From positions 5,728 through 69,727 of the forward strand of contig DDSZ01000019.1 of the NCBI GenBank assembly GCA_002344205.1: a stretch of 64,000 nucleotides of DNA. The letters run 5' to 3'. The notes under the pieces were generated by a model. That model was not told where the DNA came from and made no database searches. It was given only the letters and a program-made list of their open reading frames with translations. Positions 10,021 through 18,775 of this stretch are shown here, piece after piece. Every line of letters starts with the position of its first letter. The stretch's first letter is position 1. Made by a program: the position numbers and the translations under genes. This DNA is from Opitutaceae bacterium UBA2377 (GTDB lineage: Bacteria; Verrucomicrobiota; Verrucomicrobiia; Opitutales; Opitutaceae).

Positions 10021-11762
10021 GTTCCCTCGGTCGCATCGCGGACGCGGTCGCCGCCTACAATCAATTCGTCACCGCCGAGATCGCGCGTGCGCGCACCGAC
10101 GCCAAATTTGCCGCGGAGCTCCGCGCGCGTTGGGCGAAGATCCGCAAGTCGGTCGAGTGGACCCAATCGCCCACGGGCACGAAGCTGCCCCGTCTCGCGC
10201 TGCCCGACACCGCCGAACCCGGCGCCATCGCCGATTTCCTCCTTGGCCAGGGGCTGCCCGGGGAATTTCCCTATGCGACCGCCGCCTACCGCGAGATGTA
10301 TCTCGACCGCGACCAGGGCGCCGGCGAGGAACCCATGCGCCTCTTCGCCGGCCTCGGGCTCGCGGAAGACACCAACGCCCGCTTCAAATACCTCTCGCGG
10401 AACCAAAAAAGCCTCCGCCTCTCCACCGCCTTCGACGGCCCCACGCTCTACGGGCTCGACTCCGACCACGAGGGCGTGCTCGGCAAGGTCGGCGAGGGCG
10501 GCGTGGCCATCGACACGGTGGAGGACATGCTGCGGCTCTTCGCCGACTTCGACCTCACCCGCCCGGACGCGTCGGTCTCGATGACGATGAACGCCCCGGC
10601 ACCGGTCATCCTCGCGATGTTCCTCGCCGCCACGAAGCGCCGCTTCGGTCCCGGTTGCCTGCAGCAGCTGCGCGGCACTATCCAGGCCGACATCCTGAAG
10701 GAGGTGCAGGCCCAGAACGAGGTCATCTTCCCCGTGGATGCCTCGCTCCGCTTCCTCGGCGACATGATCGAATGGTGCGTGCCGAACCTGCCCAAATGGT
10801 ATCCCGTCTCGGTCTCGGGCTACCATATCGCCGAGGCCGGCGCGACGCCCGTGCAGCAGGCCGCGTTCACCCTCGCCAACGGCTTCACCTACGTCGAACT
10901 GCTCCGGCAACGCGGTGTGGATGTGAACCGTTTCGGCCCGCGACTTTCGTTCTTCCTGGATTGCGGGCTCGACGTCGAATACCTCGTGCTCGGCCGCGTC
11001 TGCCGCCGCCTTTGGTCCATCGGCATGCGCGATGTCTTCGGCGCTGACGCCAAGGCGCAGCTCCTCAAGCTGCACACGCAGACCTCCGGCCGCTCGCTCA
11101 TCGCCGCGGAGTTCCAGAACAATCTCACCCGCACCGCCGTCGAACTGATGCTGGCCTATCTGAACTACACCAACTCCTGCCACTCCAATTCCGCCGACGA
11201 GCCCTTCACCACGCCGACCGAGAAATACGCCCTCCTCGCCTCGCACGCGCAGTCCATCCTCCTGGAGGAATCGGGCCTCTTCAAACACATGATGAACCTC
11301 TTCGGCGGCGCGCCCGGCCTGCTCGCCCTCGAGCGCCAGGTCGAGCAGGGTATCCTCGACGTTTTCCGGGAAATGGACACCCTCGGCGGCGTGATCCCCG
11401 CCATGGAACAGCGTTACCAACGCAGCAAGATCCAGGAAGCCGGCCACGCCTACGAGCAGCAGATCTACTCCGGCCGCCGGCCGGTCATCGGCCTCAACCG
11501 CTACGTGACCGACGAGCCGCTCCCGCACGTCCCCCTCGCCCGCACCGCTCCGCGCAAACAGCGCCTGCAGGTCGAGCGCCTCAAGGCCTTCAAAAAGAAA
11601 CACGCGAAAAAAGCGCCCACCGCCCTGCAACGCCTCGAGAACGTCACCCGCAGCAGCGGCAACGTCTTCGGCGAGCTCCTGGATGCCGTCGAGGTTTGCT
11701 CGCTCGGCCAGATCACCGCCTGCCTCACCGGCGTGGTCGGCAAGTTCCGACCGATGGTGTAA
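10017..11762 (+). CDS. B12-dependent acyl-CoA mutase catalytic subunit: C-terminal half of a split IcmF-like enzyme
   Basis: 581 residues forming the substrate-binding TIM barrel of methylmalonyl/isobutyryl-CoA mutases. Signatures include RLFAGLGLAEDTNARFKYL, LSTAFDGPTLYG, SVSMTMNAPAPVIL, GTIQADILKEVQAQNE, SVSGYHIAEAGA, FANGFTYVE-like LANGFTYVE, TSGRSL and GGVIPAMEQRYQRSKIQE. The inserted segment pattern and the end PVIGLNRY are IcmF-like. At the position of the carboxylate-binding Arg of methylmalonyl-CoA mutase there is Gln233, which argues against methylmalonyl-CoA. Tyr95 fills the other selectivity site, where IcmF has Phe. The C-terminal extension (about 60 residues) continues with a basic KKKHAKKA stretch. 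The start is ATG 10017, preceded by AAGGAG inside the inserted element. Confidence 0.88.
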   Translation: MSSLGRIADAVAAYNQFVTAEIARARTDAKFAAELRARWAKIRKSVEWTQSPTGTKLPRLALPDTAEPGAIADFLLGQGLPGEFPYATAAYREMYLDRDQGAGEEPMRLFAGLGLAEDTNARFKYLSRNQKSLRLSTAFDGPTLYGLDSDHEGVLGKVGEGGVAIDTVEDMLRLFADFDLTRPDASVSMTMNAPAPVILAMFLAATKRRFGPGCLQQLRGTIQADILKEVQAQNEVIFPVDASLRFLGDMIEWCVPNLPKWYPVSVSGYHIAEAGATPVQQAAFTLANGFTYVELLRQRGVDVNRFGPRLSFFLDCGLDVEYLVLGRVCRRLWSIGMRDVFGADAKAQLLKLHTQTSGRSLIAAEFQNNLTRTAVELMLAYLNYTNSCHSNSADEPFTTPTEKYALLASHAQSILLEESGLFKHMMNLFGGAPGLLALERQVEQGILDVFREMDTLGGVIPAMEQRYQRSKIQEAGHAYEQQIYSGRRPVIGLNRYVTDEPLPHVPLARTAPRKQRLQVERLKAFKKKHAKKAPTALQRLENVTRSSGNVFGELLDAVEVCSLGQITACLTGVVGKFRPMV

Positions 11763-11773
11763 TCCCACCCCAC

Positions 11774-13423
11774 GTGAACCCCACCAACCCATCCCCAACT
11801 CCCGCGCTAATCGACCGCTGCAACGAGATCGCACAGCAGGAAGCCCAGCTCCGCGAAGGCGGCGGCGCGGCCGGCCAGGAGCGCCAGCACAAGCTCGGGC
11901 GGCTTTTTGTCCGCGAGCGCATCGCCGCACTGATTGATTCGCCGGCATCGTTCCTCGAGGTCGGCCTCTGGGCCGCGCACGGCATGTATCGGGAATGGGG
12001 CGCGTTCCCCGGCGCGGGGGTCGTCACCGGCATCGGCGACATCGCCGGGCGTCCGTGCATGATCGTGGCCAACGACGCCACCGTGAAGGCCGGCGCCTTC
12101 GTCCCGATGACCTGCAAGAAGGTTCTCCGCGCGCAGCGCATCGCCTTCGAGTGCAACCTGCCGCTCGTCTATCTCGTGGATTCCGCCGGTGTGTTTTTGC
12201 CGATGCAGGACGAGATCTTTCCCGACGAGGATGACTTCGGCCGCATTTTTAGGAACAACGCCGTCATTTCCGCCGCCGGCATCCCGCAATACGCCGCCAT
12301 CATGGGCAACTGTGTCGCGGGCGGCGCCTACCTGCCCGTGCTCTGCGACAAGATCCTCATGACCGAGGGCAGCGGCCTCTACCTCGCCGGCCCGCAGCTC
12401 GTGAAGGCGGCGATTGGCCAGGAGACCGACACCGAAACCCTCGGCGGCGCCGCGATGCACGCGGAAATCTCCGGCACGGTGGACTTCAAGGAGAAGGACG
12501 ATCCCGCGGCGATTGCGCGGCTGAAGTCGTTGATTGCATTGCTGCCCGAAGAGGCAGGGCGCGTTATCCCTAACGCGCCGCGGCTCGCCAAGGATAGCGA
12601 GCCCTACCCCAAGGCAGCGGGACCCGAATTCCCCGCTTCGAAAATCTACGAGCTCGTCTCGGTGGATGGCCGGAAGGAATACGATGTGCGCGACCTCATG
12701 CGTTGTCTCGTGGACGCGGGTTCGCTCGACGAATACAAGGCCGACTACGGAAAATCCATCGTCTGCGCCTTCGCCCGGCTCGGTGGCCGGCCCGTAGGCA
12801 TTGTCGCCAACCAGCGCATGCGCGTGCAGTCCAAGACCAGCGGCCTGCAGATGCCGGGCGTGATCTACGCCGACAGCGCCGACAAGGGCGCGCGGTTCAT
12901 CATGGACTGCAACCAGACGCGCGTTCCGCTGCTTTTCGTGCAGGACGTGTCGGGCTTCATGGTCGGCAAGGACGCCGAGCAGAGCGGCATCATCCGCAGC
13001 GGCGCCAAGATGGTAAACGCCCTGAGCAACACGACGGTGCCGAAGATCACCATCATCACCGGGGGCTCGTTCGGCGCGGGCAACTACGCGATGTGCGGCA
13101 AGGCTTTCGACCCGCGCTTCATCTTCGCGTGGCCGCACGCCAAATACGCCGTCATGGGCGCCGCGCAGGCCAGCGACGTCGTGTTCAACATCCTCGCCAA
13201 GTCCTCCAAGCAGGAGCGGACGAAGGAGGAACTTGACGCTTTGCGCGCGCAGGTGAAGGCCGGCTACGTCGAGCAGACCGATATCCGCTACGGCGCCGCC
13301 CGCGGCTGGGTGGATGCGCTCATCCAGCCGCACGACACCCGCGAGGTGCTGTTGCGCACCTTCGCCCTCGCCGGCCGGCCGGCGGCGAAAGCCTCGTTCC
13401 ACACCGGCGTGATCCAAGTCTGA
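11774..13423 (+). CDS. Acyl-CoA carboxylase, carboxyltransferase (beta) subunit
   Basis: 549 residues from GTG 11774, which avoids overlap with the mutase. It transfers CO2 from carboxybiotin to an acyl-CoA. Both crotonase-like halves are visible: the N-terminal half has GAGVVTGIGDIAGRPCMIVAND, YLVDSAGVFLPMQDE and MGNCVAGGAYLPVLCD; the C-terminal half has GIVANQRMR, FVQDVSGFMVGKDAE, ITGGSFGAGNYAMCG and FAWPHAKYAVMGAAQA. The pattern is closest to 3-methylcrotonyl-CoA or geranyl-CoA carboxylase beta subunits (AtuC/LiuB type). The partner biotin carboxylase is not in this window. It lies 11 bases after the mutase, so it is likely in the same operon. Confidence 0.9.
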   Translation: MNPTNPSPTPALIDRCNEIAQQEAQLREGGGAAGQERQHKLGRLFVRERIAALIDSPASFLEVGLWAAHGMYREWGAFPGAGVVTGIGDIAGRPCMIVANDATVKAGAFVPMTCKKVLRAQRIAFECNLPLVYLVDSAGVFLPMQDEIFPDEDDFGRIFRNNAVISAAGIPQYAAIMGNCVAGGAYLPVLCDKILMTEGSGLYLAGPQLVKAAIGQETDTETLGGAAMHAEISGTVDFKEKDDPAAIARLKSLIALLPEEAGRVIPNAPRLAKDSEPYPKAAGPEFPASKIYELVSVDGRKEYDVRDLMRCLVDAGSLDEYKADYGKSIVCAFARLGGRPVGIVANQRMRVQSKTSGLQMPGVIYADSADKGARFIMDCNQTRVPLLFVQDVSGFMVGKDAEQSGIIRSGAKMVNALSNTTVPKITIITGGSFGAGNYAMCGKAFDPRFIFAWPHAKYAVMGAAQASDVVFNILAKSSKQERTKEELDALRAQVKAGYVEQTDIRYGAARGWVDALIQPHDTREVLLRTFALAGRPAAKASFHTGVIQV

Positions 13424-13429
13424 ACCGCC

Positions 13430-14794
13430 ATGCCGCGCCCGCTCACGATCGCCAATGCCTCCGGCTTCTGGGGCGACCAGTCCGACGCCGCGGCGCGGCT
13501 CGTCGCCGCCCGGCCGGATCTCGATTACCTGACGTTTGATTATCTCGCCGAGGTCTCGCTTTCCATCATGGCCGCGGTCCGCGCCAAGGAGCCCGGCGCA
13601 GGCTACGCCCGCGACTTTGTCGAGACGCTGCGCTCGCTGGTGCCGTTCTACCATGGCGGCGGGAAAACCCGGATCGTCACCAACGCCGGCGGACTCGACC
13701 CTCTCGCCTGCGCCACCGCGTGCCGGGAGGCCTTGCACAGCGCCGGATTGACGCACCTCAAAATCGCCATCGTCACCGGCGATGATGTGCTCACCGCCGT
13801 GCAAGGCGATCCCGACAGCTTTGCCAATTGCGAAACGGGCGAACTGCTGGTGCCTTTCGCCCCGCGTCTGGTCACGGCCAACGCCTACCTCGGCGCGGCG
13901 CCGATCGCCGCCGCGCTGCGCGCCGGCGCGGACATCGTGATCACCGGCCGCACGGCCGACCCCTCGCTCACCGTCGGGCCCTGTCTCGCGCACTTCGGCT
14001 GGGCGGAGGACGACTGGGACCGGATCGCGGGGGCGACGGTCGCCGGCCACCTCATCGAATGCGGCACGCAGGTCTGCGGCGGCTTCTCAACCGACTGGCT
14101 GGAACTCCCCGACCACCACGACATCGGCTTCCCCATCGTGGAGGTTTTCGCCGACGGCAGCTGCATCGTCACCAAACCGGCGGGCACCGGCGGCACCGTA
14201 ACCGTGCCGACCGTCAAGGAGCAGCTGCTTTACGAGATCGGCGATCCCGGCCACTACCTCTCGCCGGATGTGACGGTGTCGTTTCTCACCCTGGGCGTGG
14301 AATCGGTCGGCGAAAACCGCGTGCGCGTGGCCGGCGCGACCGGCCGCTCCCCGACCGACAGCTACAAGGTCTCGGCCACCTACCGCGACGGCTACAAGGC
14401 CCACGGCCTGCTGACCATCTACGGTCACGACGCGGTAAAGAAGGCCCGCTCGGCCGGCGCTGGCCTCCTGCGTCGGTTGCAGTCGCGCGGCTGTGTTTTT
14501 CGCGAGACCCTGGTCGAGTGCCTCGGCACCGGCGACAGCGTCAAGGGTCTCGGCCGGCGCACCAAGGAGTCCGACTTCATCGAAACCGTCCTGCGCGTGA
14601 GCGTGGCCGCGGACCGCAAGGAACCGGTCGAGCGTTTCACCCGCGAAATTGCCCCGCTCGTTACCTGCGGACCGCAGGGTGTGACCGGCTACGCCACCGG
14701 CCGGCCCAAGGTCCTGCCCGTCTTCGCCTACTGGCCCTGCCTCATCCCGAAGGCCCGGGTGAAACCCCAATGGCAGTTCCTCGACTCCGCATGA
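13430..14794 (+). CDS. AtuA-family (DUF1446) protein, N-terminal domain gene
   Basis: 454 residues. It matches the acyclic terpene utilisation AtuA N-terminal domain: IANASGFWGDQSDAA at the start, then NAGGLDPLACA, IVTGDDVLTAV, ANAYLGAAPIAAALRAGADIVITGRTADP-type sequence and CGTQVCGGFSTDW. AtuA is needed for citronellol/geraniol growth in Pseudomonas, but its reaction is not known. In many genomes this domain is fused to a small C-terminal domain; here that domain is a separate gene overlapping by ATGA. It starts 6 bases after the carboxyltransferase, so the genes are probably co-transcribed. Confidence 0.88.
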   Translation: MPRPLTIANASGFWGDQSDAAARLVAARPDLDYLTFDYLAEVSLSIMAAVRAKEPGAGYARDFVETLRSLVPFYHGGGKTRIVTNAGGLDPLACATACREALHSAGLTHLKIAIVTGDDVLTAVQGDPDSFANCETGELLVPFAPRLVTANAYLGAAPIAAALRAGADIVITGRTADPSLTVGPCLAHFGWAEDDWDRIAGATVAGHLIECGTQVCGGFSTDWLELPDHHDIGFPIVEVFADGSCIVTKPAGTGGTVTVPTVKEQLLYEIGDPGHYLSPDVTVSFLTLGVESVGENRVRVAGATGRSPTDSYKVSATYRDGYKAHGLLTIYGHDAVKKARSAGAGLLRRLQSRGCVFRETLVECLGTGDSVKGLGRRTKESDFIETVLRVSVAADRKEPVERFTREIAPLVTCGPQGVTGYATGRPKVLPVFAYWPCLIPKARVKPQWQFLDSA

Positions 14795-15129
14795 TCCCAC
14801 TTCGACAGATCGCCCACGCCCGCAGCGGCGACAAGGGCAACTCCGCCAACATCGCGGTCTTCGCCCGCGATCCCGCCGACTACGCCTGGCTGCGCGACCA
14901 TCTCACCGCCGCGGTCGTGCAGGCGTGGTTTGCGCGGCTCGGGCCCGGCCCCGTCACCCGCTATGAGGCGCCCAACCTCGCCGCGCTCAACTTCGTCCTG
15001 CCCAGCGTCCTCGCCGGTGGCGGCAGCCGCTCATTGCGGCTCGACGCCCAGGGCAAGACGCTCGGCATGGCTCTCCTCGAAATGCCGGTGCCTGATCCTG
15101 AAACCGGGCCCACCGAGCACACCGATTAA
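14791..15129 (+). CDS. AtuA C-terminal-like small domain protein
   Basis: 112 residues, ATG 14791 overlapping the stop of the AtuA gene. It starts with LRQIAHARSGDKGNSANIAVFAR and continues GPVTRYEAPNLAALNFVLP and LAGGGSRSLRLDAQGKTLGMALLEM. This is the ferredoxin-like fold domain normally found at the C-terminus of full-length AtuA. Its function is unknown. Overlapping starts and stops imply the two products act together, perhaps as a complex. Confidence 0.82.
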   Translation: MIPLRQIAHARSGDKGNSANIAVFARDPADYAWLRDHLTAAVVQAWFARLGPGPVTRYEAPNLAALNFVLPSVLAGGGSRSLRLDAQGKTLGMALLEMPVPDPETGPTEHTD

Positions 15130-15136
15130 CTTCCCC

Positions 15137-15907
15137 ATGAGCACTCCCCTTCTTGTCACCGTCAACGGCCCCGTCACGACCCTCACCCTCAACCGCCCCG
15201 ACAAGCGCAATGCGCTTAACGTCGCCCTGCTCAAGGCCCTGACCGCCGCCATCGCGGCGGCCGGCCGCGATCCCGCGCAGCGCATCCTCGTGCTGCGCGG
15301 CGCCGGGCCGGTGTTTTGCTCCGGCCTCGACCTCGCCGAGGCCGCGCAGCCCGGCCAGGCGGAAATCTCCGCCTCGCATGTCCGGGAGACGCTCCACGAT
15401 CTCGCCCAAACGCGGCTCATCACGATCGCGGCCGTGCAGGGCGCGGCCATCGCCGGCGGCGCGGGCCTGATGTCGGCCTGCGATTTTGTCGTCGCCGCGC
15501 GTGACGCCAAGTTTGGTTACCCCGAGGTGCGCCGCGGCCTCGTGCCCGCGCTGATCATGACTTTTCTGCGCCGCCAACTTCGCGAGCGCGATGCCCGCGA
15601 GCTTCTGCTGCTCGGCAAGACCTTCGACGCCGCCCACGCCCATGCCATCGGGCTGATCAACCGCGTTGTGGCCGATCTCGCCGCCCTCGATCTGGAGGTG
15701 ACCACCCTCATCAGTTCGCTCGTGCAGGGCGCGCCCGAAGCACTGACCGGCACCAAGGAACTGCTCGCCGAACTCTGGCCCTCGCCCGTGGCGGAGGATC
15801 TGGGCAAAGCGCATGCCCATCACCTCACGGCGCGCAACTCCCTCGAGGCGCGCGAAGGTGTGGCGGCTTTTCTCGAAAAACGCGCACCGAACTGGGTGCC
15901 CAAGTAA
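15137..15907 (+). CDS. Enoyl-CoA hydratase/isomerase
   Basis: 256 residues from ATG 15137, 7 bases after the previous gene. The crotonase fold is clear: VTTLTLNRPDKRNALN, the oxyanion segment FCSGLDLAEAA, then AAVQGAAIAGGAGLMSACDFVVAA and FGYPEVRRGLVPALI. It hydrates or isomerises enoyl-CoA esters. Being last in the island, it fits the hydratase step after the carboxylase, as in leucine or acyclic terpene breakdown. The exact substrate is not shown by sequence. Confidence 0.92.
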   Translation: MSTPLLVTVNGPVTTLTLNRPDKRNALNVALLKALTAAIAAAGRDPAQRILVLRGAGPVFCSGLDLAEAAQPGQAEISASHVRETLHDLAQTRLITIAAVQGAAIAGGAGLMSACDFVVAARDAKFGYPEVRRGLVPALIMTFLRRQLRERDARELLLLGKTFDAAHAHAIGLINRVVADLAALDLEVTTLISSLVQGAPEALTGTKELLAELWPSPVAEDLGKAHAHHLTARNSLEAREGVAAFLEKRAPNWVPK

Positions 15908-15913
15908 GCCGGC

Positions 15914-17515
15914 TTACCCGGACTTTTCCTCGCCGGACTTCCGGCTGCGCCCGCGCTTCGGTTTTTCGCCGTCGCCGCCCTCGGCGAACTTCGAGGCCTT
16001 GGCGTTGAGCCAGAGCTGGCCCTTCGCGTTGCGGTTGAACCAGAAAATCTCGCCCGCGTGCTCGACGAAGACCGGCTTCTCCCGCGCCTTCTCCGGCACT
16101 TTGAGGCCGAGCACCGTGAGCGTGGCGATGAACTCCTCCGCCGGCTTGCCCAGTTCGCCGGCCAGTTTTTCCGTCTCACCCGCAAAGGTCCCGGTCTTGC
16201 CGGCCTTGAGCAACAGGCGCACGGCGGGGAACACCGTCTCCGCTTTCGGGGCGGGCGCAGCCTCCCCGGCCGGTGCCGCGGTGACGGCCGGAGTGTCGCC
16301 GGTTTCCGTCGGAGCCGCCTCGGTCATGGCAGCGGAGGCGAGAGTCTCGCCTTCTTTTTTCTCGCGGCCGTTGATCCACACCCCGCCGCGCTGGTCCTTG
16401 TTGAGCCACCACAATTCGGCGCCGAACTCGGCATAGACGGGCTGGTCGCCGGATTTTTCCGGCAGGCTCAAACCGAGTGCACCGAAGGAACTGATGAGTT
16501 CGGTCTCGGTCGTGCGCAGGGCGCGGGCCAGAAAACTGGTGCTGCCCGAACCGCCGGGGCCGCGCCGGTTGCGACGCATGTGCGGGCGGATCTTCTCCAA
16601 CAACTCGGGGCCGGCCGGCAGCGGCTTGGACGGTTGCTGCGACTTCGGCTTAAAAGTTTCACCGGCGGCTTCTTGGGTCGCGGTCACCTCGGGAGCCACA
16701 CCGGCATCCGGCGTGCCAGCCGCTTCCGCAGGGGCGGACTTCCGGTTGCCGCCGTTGGCCATCTCCGCGCTCTCCTCTGGCGCGACCTTGGTGCCAGGCA
16801 CCACGCGAAAGACCGGGCGCGGCTTTTCGCGCGTGTTGATCCAGATCTCGCCGCGGCGGTTGATATTTACCCAGAAGAGATCGCCGTCGTATTCGATGTA
16901 AACGGGCTTGGCGTTCTCGTCGGCCGGAATCTGGAAGCCGCACTCCACGAGCGCGCCCTTGATATCCTCCTCGGCGAGGTCCCACTTCTTGGCCAGGAAA
17001 TCGAGGCCGGCCGACATGCCCGGCCCACGCTGGTTGCGGCGCATATGGGGCTTGAGCGCATCAAAGAAGGTCGGCAGCTCGTCCTCCTCGCCCAGCTTGT
17101 CCCAGTCATCCTTCTCCTCTTCCTCGGGCGCATCGGGCTCGTCGTCGCGCGAGGTGTCCACCGGCTTGCGGAAGCCATCGTCGGGCGCGGCCTTTTCCTC
17201 CAGGTAGCTCAGCGCTTGCGGTTCGGCCGGCGCCGGCGCACTGCTCGTGGCGGCCTTGAACTTCGCCTCAAACTCGGCGCGCAGCTTCTCGGCCTCGGCC
17301 TTGGCGGCGACCGCCGCGGCGTCCTGCAGGGTCCAGTCGCGCTGGGTCGAGCGCCGGGCGAGCCCGGAGAAGGACAGCGGATTGTCCGCCTGCGTGGCGT
17401 AATGGATGATCTCCCACTCGTCGCGGCCGAGATCGTTGAGGAATTTTTCCAGGAGCGCGGGCGTGGCGAAGCCCCCCTTGCCGCTGGTGATGACCTTGTA
17501 TTCCCAAAGTGACAT
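15914..17515 (-). CDS. Protein with N-terminal DUF4177-like segment and three copies of an unknown domain
   Basis: 533 residues from ATG 17515 (MSLWEYKVITSGKGG). Residues 1-40 resemble small DUF4177-type proteins (EYKV..., LNDLGRDEWEII). An acidic, Ala/Pro/Glu-rich linker follows. An 80-residue unit then occurs three times, at about 150-229, 305-386 and 430-507. Each has a helical start, a G-x-x-P segment (ECGFQIPADENAKPVYIEY), an aromatic strand (LFWVNINRRGEIWIN, LWWLNKDQRGGVWIN, FWFNRNAKGQLWLN). Copies 1 and 2 carry PHMRRNxRGPG, which copy 3 lacks. The basic tail KRGRSRKSGEEK could bind nucleic acid. No signal peptide. Function unknown. Confidence 0.75.
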   Translation of the reverse strand: MSLWEYKVITSGKGGFATPALLEKFLNDLGRDEWEIIHYATQADNPLSFSGLARRSTQRDWTLQDAAAVAAKAEAEKLRAEFEAKFKAATSSAPAPAEPQALSYLEEKAAPDDGFRKPVDTSRDDEPDAPEEEEKDDWDKLGEEDELPTFFDALKPHMRRNQRGPGMSAGLDFLAKKWDLAEEDIKGALVECGFQIPADENAKPVYIEYDGDLFWVNINRRGEIWINTREKPRPVFRVVPGTKVAPEESAEMANGGNRKSAPAEAAGTPDAGVAPEVTATQEAAGETFKPKSQQPSKPLPAGPELLEKIRPHMRRNRRGPGGSGSTSFLARALRTTETELISSFGALGLSLPEKSGDQPVYAEFGAELWWLNKDQRGGVWINGREKKEGETLASAAMTEAAPTETGDTPAVTAAPAGEAAPAPKAETVFPAVRLLLKAGKTGTFAGETEKLAGELGKPAEEFIATLTVLGLKVPEKAREKPVFVEHAGEIFWFNRNAKGQLWLNAKASKFAEGGDGEKPKRGRSRKSGEEKSG

Positions 17516-17592
17516 AGAAAGTGATTGGATGAAACGGGTTCCAGCCATCCCAGATGGCGTGCCCCCTGCCGAGTCTTTTCTATTGCGGGGCT

Positions 17593-18696
17593 TTATTTGG
17601 TCACCGCGGCCAGAAAATGCGCCACGGCGCGCGCGGTCAGCCGGCCGGCCGGGCCGAGCGTGGTGAACTCGCAGGCATGGGTCGCCCAGGGCAGTTCCAG
17701 CAGACAATGGGGCACGCCGGCCTCATCCAGCCGCGCCGCCAGCCGCCGGCTGTGGCGCACCCAGACCAGCGTATCAATCGTGCCATGCACCAGCAGCGTC
17801 GGCGGCGTGCGGCCCGGCTGCACCAGTGCCTGACCGCTCGCCGTGTCGTAGATTTCCTCCCGCCCTTCCGGCGGTCCGCCGAGAAACTGCCGCATCAGTT
17901 TCAGCGAGTTCAGGGCGTCGTCCTCCCGGGAAACCGACCAGGCGAAGCGCATGTCGTGCGGCGCATAGAGCGCCACCACGCCGCGCACCGCCGGATCACC
18001 CGAATAGCCCACCGCAGTCGCAATCTGCCCGCCCGCCGAACGGCCCGCCAACACCAACCGCGTCGGATCAATTCCGAGGTCCGCCGCCCGTGCCTTCAGC
18101 CAGGCGATGGCGGCGAGCGTGTCCTCGCGTTGCGCGGGCCAGGGATGCTTGGGCGCGAGCCGGTAGGAAATCGCCGCCACCGCAAAACCCATGCGGGTGA
18201 GCCGGCGGTTGAAGCCGGCCAGTTGCGCGCGGTCGCCCGCATCCCAACCACCGCCATGCACCATCACCACGCACGGTGCCGGCCGGCCGTCGGCGCGCCG
18301 CACCGGATAAAAATCCAGCGCCAACCCCGGCGCATAGTCGTGGGTCTGCACCGGACCGGGCGTGACCGCCGGCCGCGGCGGGGCCGCCCCAAAGGCCTTG
18401 GTCAACGCCGGCGTCAGCTTCCGTCCCATCCACCAGCCGCGCCCCACCGGCAGCCAAAACAATCCCACGGCCAGCGCGGACAACGCCACCGCGGTGCCCG
18501 CGACCCCGGCGTCATCCGGCCACCGGGCCCACGCCGTCCCGCCGACCAGCAAGGGCGCCACGCCCAGCAACCAGCCGAACTCCCCCGCCAGCAATGCTGC
18601 CCGCCAGTTCAGCCACACCGGCACGCGCACCACCGTGAGCAACGCCAGCCCCAGTGAGAGCAGGGCCAGCGCAAGCAGCAGAAGGGACAGGAGCAT
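17593..18696 (-). CDS. Alpha/beta hydrolase (hormone-sensitive lipase/BD-FAE-like esterase), membrane-anchored
   Basis: 367 residues with ATG 18696. The first about 100 residues hold three or four hydrophobic helices (LLSLLLLALALLSLGLALLTVV and others). The catalytic domain has the oxyanion motif HGGGWDAGD, the nucleophile elbow AGRSAGG, and a late VHGTIDTLV and WATHACEF supplying the Asp/His region. Such enzymes hydrolyse short-chain esters; the acyl substrate is unknown. Membrane anchoring of this fold is less usual. A longer frame upstream to 18762 exists but begins with basic residues and overlaps the divergent promoter. Confidence 0.85.
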   Translation of the reverse strand: MLLSLLLLALALLSLGLALLTVVRVPVWLNWRAALLAGEFGWLLGVAPLLVGGTAWARWPDDAGVAGTAVALSALAVGLFWLPVGRGWWMGRKLTPALTKAFGAAPPRPAVTPGPVQTHDYAPGLALDFYPVRRADGRPAPCVVMVHGGGWDAGDRAQLAGFNRRLTRMGFAVAAISYRLAPKHPWPAQREDTLAAIAWLKARAADLGIDPTRLVLAGRSAGGQIATAVGYSGDPAVRGVVALYAPHDMRFAWSVSREDDALNSLKLMRQFLGGPPEGREEIYDTASGQALVQPGRTPPTLLVHGTIDTLVWVRHSRRLAARLDEAGVPHCLLELPWATHACEFTTLGPAGRLTARAVAHFLAAVTK

Positions 18697-18775
18697 GCCG
18701 TTACTACGCACCGGGCCGGCTCCGCGACGAATCATTTTCGGCGTGTGCTTCCTCCCGGGCATGGTTCAGTGCGGC

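Noticed and set aside
9993-11948. 651-residue minus-strand ORF
   Set aside because: It lies antisense to the mutase gene, whose protein family is certain. Long shadow frames are expected at this G+C.
11807-14050. 747-residue minus-strand ORF
   Set aside because: Antisense to the carboxyltransferase and AtuA genes; low-complexity Gly/Arg/Asp-rich product without family features.
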